From positions 1 through 35,968 of the forward strand of contig CASTST010000008.1 in NCBI GenBank assembly GCA_949451655.1: a stretch of DNA of 35,968 nt. The letters run 5' to 3'. The DNA is from an uncultured Eubacteriales bacterium. Its GTDB lineage: Bacteria; Bacillota; Clostridia; Oscillospirales; CAG-272. A program made the position numbers and the translations under genes. Below the pieces are notes generated by a model. That model did no database searches. It worked only from the letters and a program-made list of their open reading frames with translations, and was not told the origin of the DNA. Below are positions 27,842 to 35,968 of this stretch, piece by piece (position 1 is the stretch's first letter; every line of letters starts with the position of its first letter).

Positions 27842-29779
27842 TTACTTTCTTTTTTCAGCGATTTCCAGAAGAACCTTTGCCACAAATTCATCTACAGACA
27901 TCAGACCGCCTTCGCCTTCCTTGCGCGCACGCACAGATACTGTTCCGGCTTCCTGCTCGTCAGCACCGACGATTGCCATATAGGGTACCTTGGAAAGCTG
28001 TGCTTCCCGCACACGGTAGCCAATCTTCTCATTGCGGGCATCCATTTCCACGCGGATGCCGGCGGCTTGCAGCTTGTCGCGCACTTGCACGGCATATTCT
28101 TCAAACAGGTTAGACACCGGCAGCACCGTTACCTGCACGGGCGCAATCCACAGGGGCAGCGCGCCGGCATATTTCTCCAGCAGCAGCGCCAGCGTGCGTT
28201 CGTAACAGCCGATACTGGTCCGGTGAATGATATACGGTGTCTTGGGCGTGTTGTCCGAATCGGTATATTCCATGCCAAATTTCTTTGCCAGCAGCATGTC
28301 AATTTGCAATGTGATCAGTGTATCTTCCTTACCGTGCACGTTTTTGATCTGAATGTCCAGCTTGGGACCGTAGAAAGCGGCTTCGTCAATACCGATTTTG
28401 TAATCCAGCCCGATTTCATCCAGCAGATTTTTCATCACAGCCTGGGCTTCTTCCCACTGCTCGGCTGTACCTTCATATTTTTCCGTATTATTGGGATCCC
28501 ACTGGGAGAACCGATAGGTGCAATCCTCTGCCAGTCCCAAGGTTTCCAGCATATATTTTGCAAGCTCCAGACAGCCTTTGAATTCTTGCGCAAGCTGATC
28601 GGGACGCAGTACGATATGCCCCTCAGAAATGGTAAACTGCCGAACCCGGATCAGTCCGTGCATTTCTCCCGAATCCTCTTTCCGGAACAGGGTGGAGGTT
28701 TCTGCAAGCCGCATAGGCAGATCCCGGTAGGAACGTTTTTTGTTCAGATATACCTGATACTGGAAGGGGCATGTCATGGGACGCAGGGCAAGGCATTCCT
28801 TACTTTCGTCATCCGGATCGCCCAGAATAAACATGCCGTCCCGGTAGTGATCCCAGTGACCGGAGATTTTATACAGCTCCCGTTTTGCCATATAAGGCGT
28901 TTTGGTGAGCACGTATCCACGGCGGGCTTCTTCATCCTCTACAAACCGCTGGAGGGTTTGTATTACTTTTGCTCCTTTAGGCATGAGAATCGGCAGTCCC
29001 TGTCCGATTACATCAACTGTGGTGAAATATTCCAGTTCCCGACCAATTTTGTTGTGATCCCGCTTTTTGGCTTCTTCCACCATAGCAAGATATTCGTTTA
29101 ATTGATCTTTTTTCGGGAAAGCGGTACCGTAGATACGCTGGAGCATTTTATTGTCGCTATTGCCTTCCCAGTAAGCGCCTGTGCAGGAGGTGAGCTTGAA
29201 TGCTTTCACCAGTCCTGTAGCAAACAGATGTGCGCCTGCACACAGATCGGTAAAGTCGCCCTGCCGGTAGAAGGAAATTTCTTCTCCTTCCGGTACCCGG
29301 GAGATCAGCTGCACCTTATACGGTTCGTCTGCTTTTTCCATCAGTGCAATGGCTTCCGCGCGGGGGAGAGAAAACCGTTCCATACGAAGGTTTTCCTTCA
29401 CGATTTTTTTCATTTCCCCTTCTAATTTGGTGAGGATTTCAGGCGTGAAGGAGACTTCTGAATCGAAATCGTAGTAGAACCCGTTGTCGATAGCAGGACC
29501 AATTGCTAATTTCGTTTCCGGATACAGGCGTTTGACCGCCTGAGCGAGGATGTGGCTTGCAGTGTGGTTGAATACACGCTGTCCCTCTTCATCGGCAAAG
29601 GTAAGCAGGCGGATTTGTGCATCCTCCGACACTGTTGCGGAAAGATCTGTTACAGCATCGCCGATCTGTGCGGCGATGACATCCCGGGAGATTACGCCGG
29701 CTTGCGCGGCAAGGTCATATACAGACGCTGCCTGCCCGACTTCGATTTCGGGTCCGTTTTGAAATTGAATACGCATCAT
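27842..29779 (-). CDS. thrS: threonyl-tRNA synthetase
   Basis: TGS domain, HTASHILAQAVKRLYPETKLAIGPAIDNGFYYDF, MTCPFQYQVY, RTSIGCYERTLALLLEKYAGALPLWIAPVQV; AAAGGAAAAGAA RBS. Confidence 0.97.
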   Translation of the reverse strand: MMRIQFQNGPEIEVGQAASVYDLAAQAGVISRDVIAAQIGDAVTDLSATVSEDAQIRLLTFADEEGQRVFNHTASHILAQAVKRLYPETKLAIGPAIDNGFYYDFDSEVSFTPEILTKLEGEMKKIVKENLRMERFSLPRAEAIALMEKADEPYKVQLISRVPEGEEISFYRQGDFTDLCAGAHLFATGLVKAFKLTSCTGAYWEGNSDNKMLQRIYGTAFPKKDQLNEYLAMVEEAKKRDHNKIGRELEYFTTVDVIGQGLPILMPKGAKVIQTLQRFVEDEEARRGYVLTKTPYMAKRELYKISGHWDHYRDGMFILGDPDDESKECLALRPMTCPFQYQVYLNKKRSYRDLPMRLAETSTLFRKEDSGEMHGLIRVRQFTISEGHIVLRPDQLAQEFKGCLELAKYMLETLGLAEDCTYRFSQWDPNNTEKYEGTAEQWEEAQAVMKNLLDEIGLDYKIGIDEAAFYGPKLDIQIKNVHGKEDTLITLQIDMLLAKKFGMEYTDSDNTPKTPYIIHRTSIGCYERTLALLLEKYAGALPLWIAPVQVTVLPVSNLFEEYAVQVRDKLQAAGIRVEMDARNEKIGYRVREAQLSKVPYMAIVGADEQEAGTVSVRARKEGEGGLMSVDEFVAKVLLEIAEKRK

Positions 29780-29827
29780 TTCTTTTCCTTTCTTTGGCGT
29801 GCAGCCGTTGAATTTCATGTCGCGGCG

Positions 29828-30045
29828 GGAAAAGAAAAAATCCCCGCACCGACAAAAATGTGTCGGGGTGAGGACATCGTCCGCACGGTTCCACCCGAGC
29901 GTTTCACTCAATTTTATAAAATTTTACACCTGCGGCTGGTACCATCCGGTTGTCGCGTCCGCCATTACACCTTGGAGGCGGCTCTCTTGGCACGACCAAA
30001 CTACCGTTTACCGGACAACATGGTCCGCATGAATATTTGTAAAAT
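29828..30045 (-). promoter_or_regulatory. T-box leader (tRNA-Thr sensing) with terminator upstream of thrS
   Basis: Minus strand: Stem I-like AAGAGAGCCGCCTCCAAGGTGTAATGGCGG, candidate specifier ACC in GGTACCAG, antiterminator GGGTGGAACCGTG, then GC-rich hairpin and TTTTTT. Confidence 0.88.
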
Positions 30046-30085
30046 TCAGTATAGCATGGGTGCATGGGTTTGTCAAGAGGGAAAT

Positions 30086-30114
30086 TTGACAGGTTCGGAT
30101 GTGTGTGGTATATT
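30086..30114 (+). promoter_or_regulatory. probable sigma-A promoter (TTGACA-N17-TATATT)
   Basis: TTGACA 30086-30091, TATATT 30109-30114. Confidence 0.6.
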
Positions 30115-30140
30115 AAATGTGAAAAGGAGGGTGTGTATTT

Positions 30141-30488
30141 ATGAAAAAGTGGTATGCAGAGGAATACGAATTTGAAATTGAAGTAACAGGATTTCTGCGC
30201 GGCGATCACACAGAACGATATTGCAGAAACGGTGAAGAAATCGGAGACAAGTATACCTGCACATATGGGTGCCCGGTCAATAAAAATGGGCAGGGAATCT
30301 GCTCCAAGGTAATGATGCTGCTGTTTCCCATTATGGAGGCAGTCAGAAGCGGCGGGGATTTGGAGAACCTTGGCGGTAGCGGAAAATACTGCAAGGACAT
30401 CGTGTGCCCGGACGGCTGTGTTCTGTTTCGGCTGACAGCAAAAAATTTAGGGAATGAAAATTTCCATAAAGGAAAATTTTTTGAATAA
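30141..30488 (+). CDS. small Cys-containing protein, likely TIGR04076 family
   Basis: GEEIGDKYTCTYGCPVNKNGQGICSKVMMLLFPIMEAVRSGGDLENLGG...CPDGCVLFRL; AAAAGGAGG RBS. Confidence 0.7.
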   Translation: MKKWYAEEYEFEIEVTGFLRGDHTERYCRNGEEIGDKYTCTYGCPVNKNGQGICSKVMMLLFPIMEAVRSGGDLENLGGSGKYCKDIVCPDGCVLFRLTAKNLGNENFHKGKFFE

Positions 30489-30594
30489 AAAGGAAGTAAG
30501 GTTTATACAAGCTTTAAAAGTTCATTATATAGGGAATATAAAGAATGAGAAAAAGCTCCCCCAGTAAAGGAAACTGATACAATAAGTTTTCGCC

Positions 30595-30910
30595 AGATAT
30601 CATAAGCCTCCCTTGTGTAAAGGGAGGTGGCACGGCATTTGCCGTGACGGAGGGATTGTATATATTCACTGTCGATTTATTGATTCTACAAAATGATTGT
30701 TTTACAATCCCCCCCGACGGCATCGCTGCGCTTGGCCGTCCCCCCCCTTTGCACAAGGGGGCTTATGAGATTGGAAAGAGCCTTTAGCATGCCATGTCCT
30801 TTTGCAAAGGCTTATGAAGGAAGTAGAAGTTTACGCTGCGCACCTCTTTGCCGGGGGAGGTCGGAAGCTTAGACTAACAAAACTCCCCCTTACATAAGGG
30901 GGAGTTTATA
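30595..30910. repeat. palindromic intergenic element copy F plus trailing hairpin units (core inverted, ~30651-30711)
   Basis: GCCTCCCTTGTGTAAAGGGAGG - CACGGCATTTGCCGTG - AGGGATTGT...ACAAAATGATTG...ACAATCC - GACGGCATCGCTGCGCTTGGCCGTC - CCCCCTTTGCACAAGGGGGC. Confidence 0.9.
30879..30908. terminator. terminator-like hairpin between convergent genes
   Basis: AAACTCCCCCTTACATAAGGGGGAGTTT. Confidence 0.75.
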
Positions 30911-30912
30911 TT

Positions 30913-31989
30913 TTATAATTTTACTACGCTATTTGTTTTTGCAGATTCAAATGCTGCCATAATTACCCGCATTACCATACGCATCTGTTCATGAGTAACA
31001 AGAAGCGGTTCCTTTCCGTCAATAGCGGCACAGAAATTGCGGTAATAATTGTGCACATCTGTTTTGGGCAGTTTTACAGTGAACTGCTCCATAGACCGAT
31101 CTGTCCGCGGTGCCATTGTTTTCGTCAGTCCTGCAGCGGCTTTTACCGGCAGGATGCTGTCATGATCTCCCCAGTCGGTGCAGCGCACCACGCGGATATC
31201 ATCGCCCCATGTGCCAAATAATGCGGTGCCGGTTCTGCCCCGCATATACATCATAGGCAGTGGGATAAAGTTATAGGTGCAAATTTCTGTGTGCAGTACC
31301 TTGCCGCTTTTCAGAAACACATCCACATAGCAACCATCATCCACAGGGATTCCTGTGAGGTAGTCGAAATGCGCATATACCCGGTCTACATCGTATCCCA
31401 GCATCCAAAGCTGCTGATCCAGCATATGCACGCCCCAGTCATAGAGCATGCCGCCGCCCTGTTCTACAGTTTTGCGCCAGTCTCCCGGCACGCCGTGATC
31501 TCCGTGGATTCTGGATTCAATGCTGATGATATCGCCGATAGCGCCATCGTCTGCCAGCTTTTTCATTGCTACATAATAATCGTCAAACCGCCGGTTCTGA
31601 TGTACGGAAAACATTTTGCCGTTTTTCTCTGCCGCTGCGATCATTGCATCCAGTGCCTCGCAGGACATTGTAACCGGCTTTTCTACGATAACATGTTTGC
31701 CTGCTTCCATTGCACGGATTGCGATGGGTTCATGAACGTCGTTAGGGGTGGCAACTACAATAATATCTATCTCCGGTACTGCAAGGAGTGCGTCCAGAGA
31801 GTCATATGCAGTATATCCGTCGTTCTGTGCCTTGCGGCATTTTTCCGGATCAATGTCATACACGCCAACGATTTCAGCGACGTCGCTTTCCTCAAACGGG
31901 ATAGCTTCCAGATATGTGGTGCCGGTGATGCTGCATGCATGCCACTGACCCATGCCGCCGTACCCGACAATTCCGACTTTTTTCTTCAT
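30913..31989 (-). CDS. Gfo/Idh/MocA family oxidoreductase
   Basis: Rossmann VGIVGYGGMGQWHACSI, DIDIIVVATPNDVHEPIAIRAMEAGKHVIVEKPVTMSCEALDAMI. Confidence 0.94.
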   Translation of the reverse strand: MKKKVGIVGYGGMGQWHACSITGTTYLEAIPFEESDVAEIVGVYDIDPEKCRKAQNDGYTAYDSLDALLAVPEIDIIVVATPNDVHEPIAIRAMEAGKHVIVEKPVTMSCEALDAMIAAAEKNGKMFSVHQNRRFDDYYVAMKKLADDGAIGDIISIESRIHGDHGVPGDWRKTVEQGGGMLYDWGVHMLDQQLWMLGYDVDRVYAHFDYLTGIPVDDGCYVDVFLKSGKVLHTEICTYNFIPLPMMYMRGRTGTALFGTWGDDIRVVRCTDWGDHDSILPVKAAAGLTKTMAPRTDRSMEQFTVKLPKTDVHNYYRNFCAAIDGKEPLLVTHEQMRMVMRVIMAAFESAKTNSVVKL

Positions 31990-32104
31990 TGTTCTAACCT
32001 GACCTTTTGCATTGCAATTTATACTCTAAACATTATAGCCACTCAAACCGGAATGTCAAGCAGATAAAAAGAATTTTTATGATTTTTTTATGAAATACAA
32101 ACGC

Positions 32105-32760
32105 AAAGACTCCCATGTGCCGGAGCCGCGCAGCGCAAATAGAAAAAGGCTCCCCCCAGCAAAGGGAACTCCCGTGTAACACCCACATGAAAAGGCCCCC
32201 TTGTGCAAAGGGGGCTGTCGCAAAGCGACTGAGGGATTGTCCTGCTATCATTTTGCAGGATCATCAAATCGGCAGTATGTTTATACAATTCCTCCGACAC
32301 GGCTGCGCCGCGCCACCTCCTTTTGCACAAAGGAGGCTTATGAGGTTGGAGAGAGCCTTTGGCATACCACGTTCCTTTGCACAAGGGGGGCTTATGAAGG
32401 AAATGGAAGCTTGCGGCGTGCCGCCTCCTTTTGCTGAAGGTCGCATGGCGAACTCCTGGAGTATGTCGCAAAGTAAGCACCCACATAAAAAGGCTCCCTA
32501 GGAGCCGCATAGCGGATCCTAGGGAGCTCCCGCGAAGCGGGTGAGGGATTGTTATTCTATCATTTTGCAGAATCAATAAATCGGCAGTATATTATACAAT
32601 TCCTCCGACACGGCTGCACCGTGCCACCTCCTTTTGCACAAAGGAGGCTTATGAGGTTGGAGATAGCCTTTGGCATACCACGTTCCTTTGCACAAGGGGG
32701 GCTTATGAAGGAAATGGAAGCTTGCGCCGTGCCGCCTCCCTTTGTCGGAAAAGGCTTTTA
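32105..32760. repeat. tandem pair of palindromic elements, copies G (core ~32231-32295) and H (core ~32543-32606)
   Basis: Two near-identical segments offset by ~311 bp, from GAGGGATTGT through TCCTCCGACACGGCTGC(G/A)CCG...CTTATGAAGGAAATGGAAGCTTGCG. Confidence 0.9.
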
Positions 32761-32773
32761 TGGTTACATTATT

Positions 32774-33604
32774 TTAATTTTGTACTTTTCGCCCTGCTGT
32801 ACGCTGAATCAGAACGAGCACTATACTGATCAGCACGGCTGCAGCGGACACTGCAATAATGGCAATCCAGTTTGTATTGACAATTCCGGTGATATCGAAT
32901 TCCCCGGTTTCAGCATTCTGCAGTGTTTTAAAAATGGAGACAATATCAAAAATTCCTGCACAGCAAAGTATTGCTCCGCTAATCAGATGAACCACCCTTC
33001 CACGTACAGTAGTATCTTCCTTTTTCAGCGTGGTCAGATGGCTGCCGGAGAAGTTCACGGCGGAACCGATATAATATGCTGCAAGGGCAAGAACCAGTGT
33101 TTCCGGAATCATATATGTTGCATTATATACTAAAGAATAAGCCAGCGCACCGGCGGTTGGAATGGAAAGCCCCACCCATACGGTACATCCGGAAATTACA
33201 TGACAGATATACCGCAGCACTCCTGCAAGTACAGCGCCTGTGCAGAGAGCAAGATTTTGCTGTCTGATACATTTTTTGAAAAGTCCGCCCAGTCCGATGA
33301 CTGCAAAAGCAAGGAAATAATCGAATACAATCACAGCGGCTACAGACATAGCGCCGGTAACATAACTGAGGACACTGGTGCCCAGCACAAACTGTACTAC
33401 ACCGTGTACGAATCCGGTGAGCAATCCCCATGCGGTACCATACCGGTATGCAATCAGCAGGACAGGCAGCATAGATGCAAGCGTGATACTGCCGCCGTAT
33501 GGCAGGTCTACCAATTTGAGCAGGCTGAGGATCGTGGCAAGTGCGATCATGACGGCGCTTTCCGTCAGGCGGACAGAGGGTCCGGGTTTGGTGTTTGATG
33601 ACAT
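32774..33604 (-). CDS. thiT: energy-coupled thiamine transporter, ThiT-like S component
   Basis: Multi-TM; RLTESAVMIALATILSLLKLVDLPYGGSITLASMLPVLLIAYRYGTAWGLLTGFVHGVVQFVLG; TPP riboswitch directly upstream. Confidence 0.88.
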   Translation of the reverse strand: MSSNTKPGPSVRLTESAVMIALATILSLLKLVDLPYGGSITLASMLPVLLIAYRYGTAWGLLTGFVHGVVQFVLGTSVLSYVTGAMSVAAVIVFDYFLAFAVIGLGGLFKKCIRQQNLALCTGAVLAGVLRYICHVISGCTVWVGLSIPTAGALAYSLVYNATYMIPETLVLALAAYYIGSAVNFSGSHLTTLKKEDTTVRGRVVHLISGAILCCAGIFDIVSIFKTLQNAETGEFDITGIVNTNWIAIIAVSAAAVLISIVLVLIQRTAGRKVQN

Positions 33605-33640
33605 AAATGGATACAGTCCTTTCAATATATTACATTCAAC

Positions 33641-33671
33641 AAAAAATACCCTGCGGATTTTCCCGCAGGGT
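33641..33671 (-). terminator. terminator associated with the TPP riboswitch
   Basis: Minus strand ACCCTGCGGGAAAATCCGCAGGGTATTTTTT. Confidence 0.85.
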
Positions 33672-33687
33672 AAAATTGATTATGCAA

Positions 33688-33778
33688 TGTCTCCCTACGC
33701 CGGCATTATCCGTATCAGGTTAAAGGGTTCGGCTACTGCCGTCTCAGCCGCGCCATGTGCGCAGCACCCCTGTATTGA
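33688..33778 (-). promoter_or_regulatory. TPP riboswitch (THI element)
   Basis: Minus strand CAGGGGTGCTGCGC...GGCTGAGACGG...ACCCTTTAACCTGATACGGATAATGCCGGCGTAGGGAG. Confidence 0.96.
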
Positions 33779-33827
33779 TTTTGATTAGTATAACATGTGC
33801 ATGAATGGACTGTCAAGACGTTTTTCG

Positions 33828-34640
33828 TCATTTTCCGAGAGCAAAGCAGATTTTTTCTGCAAGCAGGTCGGCAAACTGATTCTGCCAGCTTTCGGAACGC
33901 AGATCTGCTGCATCCTTTTCGTTGGTGGAGTAGCCCATTTCGATGAGAACAGAAGGAACCTGCGTGTATTTGGTTACAATAAAGGAATCTTCGTATGTGT
34001 CTTCAAAAATCGTAAATTTGCTGGTAAGCTGCGCATCTAAATATGTTTTTTCCAGAAGCTTAGAAAAGGCGTTTAAAAATTCCTTATTGGGGTTGTCCTC
34101 GCAGTAATCAATCGACATGCCGGAGATGTGATCCGCGTTTTCTATAGAATTCACATGCAGGGAAACGAACAGATCCAGTCCGCCCTTTGTTTCCTTATCC
34201 AGTACATTTTCATAGATCACCCGTTCATAAGCGCTGAAAACGTCGTTGTCCACCATGTTTTCCGGTTTGTATTCCAGATTATATTTGTCCGCTTTTGCGG
34301 CGATGTAGCTTGCCTGGGGAAACTCTTTTCCGTCATGAGTTAGAATTACGGTAACGCCTTTGTCCTCCAGTTTCTTTTGCAGCAGCTTTGCAACGGAGAG
34401 GGTAATTTCATATTCATATGCGTTCAGGAGCGCGGGTCCGCAGCCTACATCGCCGAACCCGTGACCCGGATCAATACACACTGTAATATGGTCTTTGTTT
34501 TGATGGGGAAAATCATCAGAGCCGGATGCATCTGTTTGCGTTGTGTCATCCGGATTTTGTTTTTCTGTACATGAGATGAACAAACTGCCTAAAACGGATA
34601 GGAGCAAAAGCATTGCTACGGCTGTTTTTATGGATTTCAT
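33828..34640 (-). CDS. N-acetylmuramoyl-L-alanine amidase (amidase_3) lipoprotein
   Basis: Lipobox LFISC; ITVCIDPGHGFGDVGCGPALLNAYEYEITLSVAKLLQKKLEDKGVTVILTHDG; LFVSLHVNSIEN; PSVLIEMGYSTN. Confidence 0.92.
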   Translation of the reverse strand: MKSIKTAVAMLLLLSVLGSLFISCTEKQNPDDTTQTDASGSDDFPHQNKDHITVCIDPGHGFGDVGCGPALLNAYEYEITLSVAKLLQKKLEDKGVTVILTHDGKEFPQASYIAAKADKYNLEYKPENMVDNDVFSAYERVIYENVLDKETKGGLDLFVSLHVNSIENADHISGMSIDYCEDNPNKEFLNAFSKLLEKTYLDAQLTSKFTIFEDTYEDSFIVTKYTQVPSVLIEMGYSTNEKDAADLRSESWQNQFADLLAEKICFALGK

Positions 34641-34694
34641 AGGTATCCCCCTCCTTATGGGGAGTAAAATCTATTCAAATCAGATATGTTTCGC

Positions 34695-35405
34695 TTACTT
34701 TTTGACTTCCCGGAACATTGCGCGGATATCTTCATGACTGCCGTAAGCAGCGTCCCAGCTCCAATGATTTACGCCGGGGAATTCTGTATAATGAATTTTT
34801 TTGCCGCCGGCAGCTTCAATGGCTTTTGCCATGTTTCTGGTGCTGTCCGAAGGGACTTCTGCGTCAAGATCGCCGTGATAACACCAGATGGGAATGTCGC
34901 GCAGCAACTGCGCTTTGGAAGGGTCTCCTGCGCCGCAGCAAGCGAAAGCAGCGGCGAAACGCTCGCCGTGGCGGGCAAGGGTATACCATACGGCAAACGC
35001 ACCCATGGAAATGCCCATGGTATAGATTCTGGATTTGTCGCAGCTGTATTTTTTCAGTATGTAGTCCAGCAGCTCCAGCGCTGTCTGCATGTATATGGTT
35101 TCCTCGATACCATCCATGCTGTAATTTCCCAGCCGCCAGTCTGTGTCAACCCATTTTTTGTCCAGCGGGCACTGCGGTGCGATGATGATCGCGTTATACA
35201 GGGGGCTTTCCGGATCCTGCATTGCTACGGGCAGTCCAATGGAAAGCTGCATCATATTGTCGCTTCCGCGCTCCCCTGCGGCATGGTAGAAAAGTACCAC
35301 GGGATATTTTTTTTCGATGCTATAATTTTCAGGCAGACGCAGCCGATACGGCGCCGTCCATTTTGTGCCTTTGAATGTTTCAAATGAAAATGAATCTGCA
35401 AACAT
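34695..35405 (-). CDS. alpha/beta hydrolase, esterase/PHB depolymerase-like
   Basis: YPVVLFYHAAGERG, IYTMGISMGAFAVWYTLARHGERFAAAFACCGAGD (GxSxG), IPIWCYHGDLDAEVP, GVNHWSWDAAY; GGAGGAATAG RBS. Confidence 0.88.
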   Translation of the reverse strand: MFADSFSFETFKGTKWTAPYRLRLPENYSIEKKYPVVLFYHAAGERGSDNMMQLSIGLPVAMQDPESPLYNAIIIAPQCPLDKKWVDTDWRLGNYSMDGIEETIYMQTALELLDYILKKYSCDKSRIYTMGISMGAFAVWYTLARHGERFAAAFACCGAGDPSKAQLLRDIPIWCYHGDLDAEVPSDSTRNMAKAIEAAGGKKIHYTEFPGVNHWSWDAAYGSHEDIRAMFREVKK

Positions 35406-35559
35406 GTAACTATTCCTCCGATTGATTGTGCATTTATTGTATCATGATTTTTTTACCGTTTCAACCAAAAGAGACAGAAAACAAGAAAATTAACAAGTTG
35501 TGCAGTTTTCAGTAAATGAAAAGATTTTCCTTGGTAAAAGGAGTGCTAATGAATCACAG

Positions 35560-35968
35560 TCTAAAAGGCTCCCGCAGAGCATGAAGTAAAGAAGGTCCCC
35601 TTGTGCGGGGTTCGTGAAACGAACCCCTGGGGCATGGCTCCACGCAGCGGAGACTGGGGGATTGTTATACTATCATTTTGCAGGATCATCAAATCGGCAG
35701 TATGTTTATACAATCCCTCCGACACGGCTGCGCCGTGCCACCTCCCCTTGCACAGGGGAGGCTATGAGGTTAAGTGGGAGCTTTCGCACATTGAAGCTGA
35801 TGTAGAAGGTAGAAACTTGCAGTGTTCCAGCTCCCTTTATACAAGGAAGGTTTAGGTTTAGCGGAAGCCCCCTTATGCAAAGGGGGCTCCTGCGAAGCAC
35901 AAACAAAATAAAGAAGGCTCCCTTGTGCAAAGGGAGCTGGCTCCGCATAGCGGAGACTGAGGGATTGT
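35560..35968. repeat. palindromic intergenic element copy I (core ~35656-35720) and start of another copy cut by the window edge
   Basis: CTGGGGGATTGTTATACTATCATTTTGCAGGATCATCAAATCGGCAGTATGTTTATACAATCCCTCCGACACGGCTGCGCCGTGCC; window ends in GAGGGATTGT. Confidence 0.88.

Noticed and set aside
27764-29101. 445-aa plus-strand ORF antisense to thrS
   Set aside because: thrS is unambiguous; the N-terminal part of this ORF is translated intergenic repeat.
32088-32576. ORFs with peptides such as PPLCKGTWYAKGSLQPHKPPLCKRRWRG
   Set aside because: These are translations of the CTCCCTTTGCACAAGGGAG hairpins and recur at each repeat locus (also 9713-9919, 27423-27689, 35601-35948).
32105-32760. Possible CRISPR array
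   Set aside because: Units are palindromic, irregularly spaced and the intervening sequence is itself conserved between copies; no cas genes.
1-35968. Prophage or classic IS element
   Set aside because: No transposase, integrase, capsid, terminase or portal-like product among the ORFs.

Overview
The window looks like a chromosomal segment of an anaerobic, Oscillospiraceae/Ruminococcaceae-like Clostridia genome. That taxonomic guess is inference from codon usage and gene content. Most of it is ordinary: glyA, a cysteine desulfurase, a methyltransferase, ribF, ireB, metA, metY, hemW, thrS with a T-box, an ECF thiamine transporter with a TPP riboswitch, an N-acetylmuramoyl-L-alanine amidase, and a Gfo/Idh/MocA oxidoreductase. 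Two things stand out. (1) There is a possible cohesin/dockerin surface system: a surface-anchored protein with a cohesin-like N-terminal domain sits directly downstream of a dockerin-bearing LamG-like protein, and two more dockerin proteins (a DUF4838 enzyme and an alkaline phosphatase lipoprotein) lie within 20 kb. (2) There is a dense family of palindromic intergenic elements with about 9-10 core copies. Each has inverted arms carrying hairpins whose sequence varies while pairing is kept, around a shared core of roughly 45 bp. Copies occur at all four convergent gene junctions and at none of the three divergent ones. Other points of interest are an ECF sigma/anti-sigma-like pair flanked by ~145-bp direct repeats, a compact ketose epimerase-kinase-aldolase operon led by the dockerin-DUF4838 gene, and a D,D-carboxypeptidase-like protein lacking the KTG motif. 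No tRNA, rRNA, CRISPR array or transposase was recognised.
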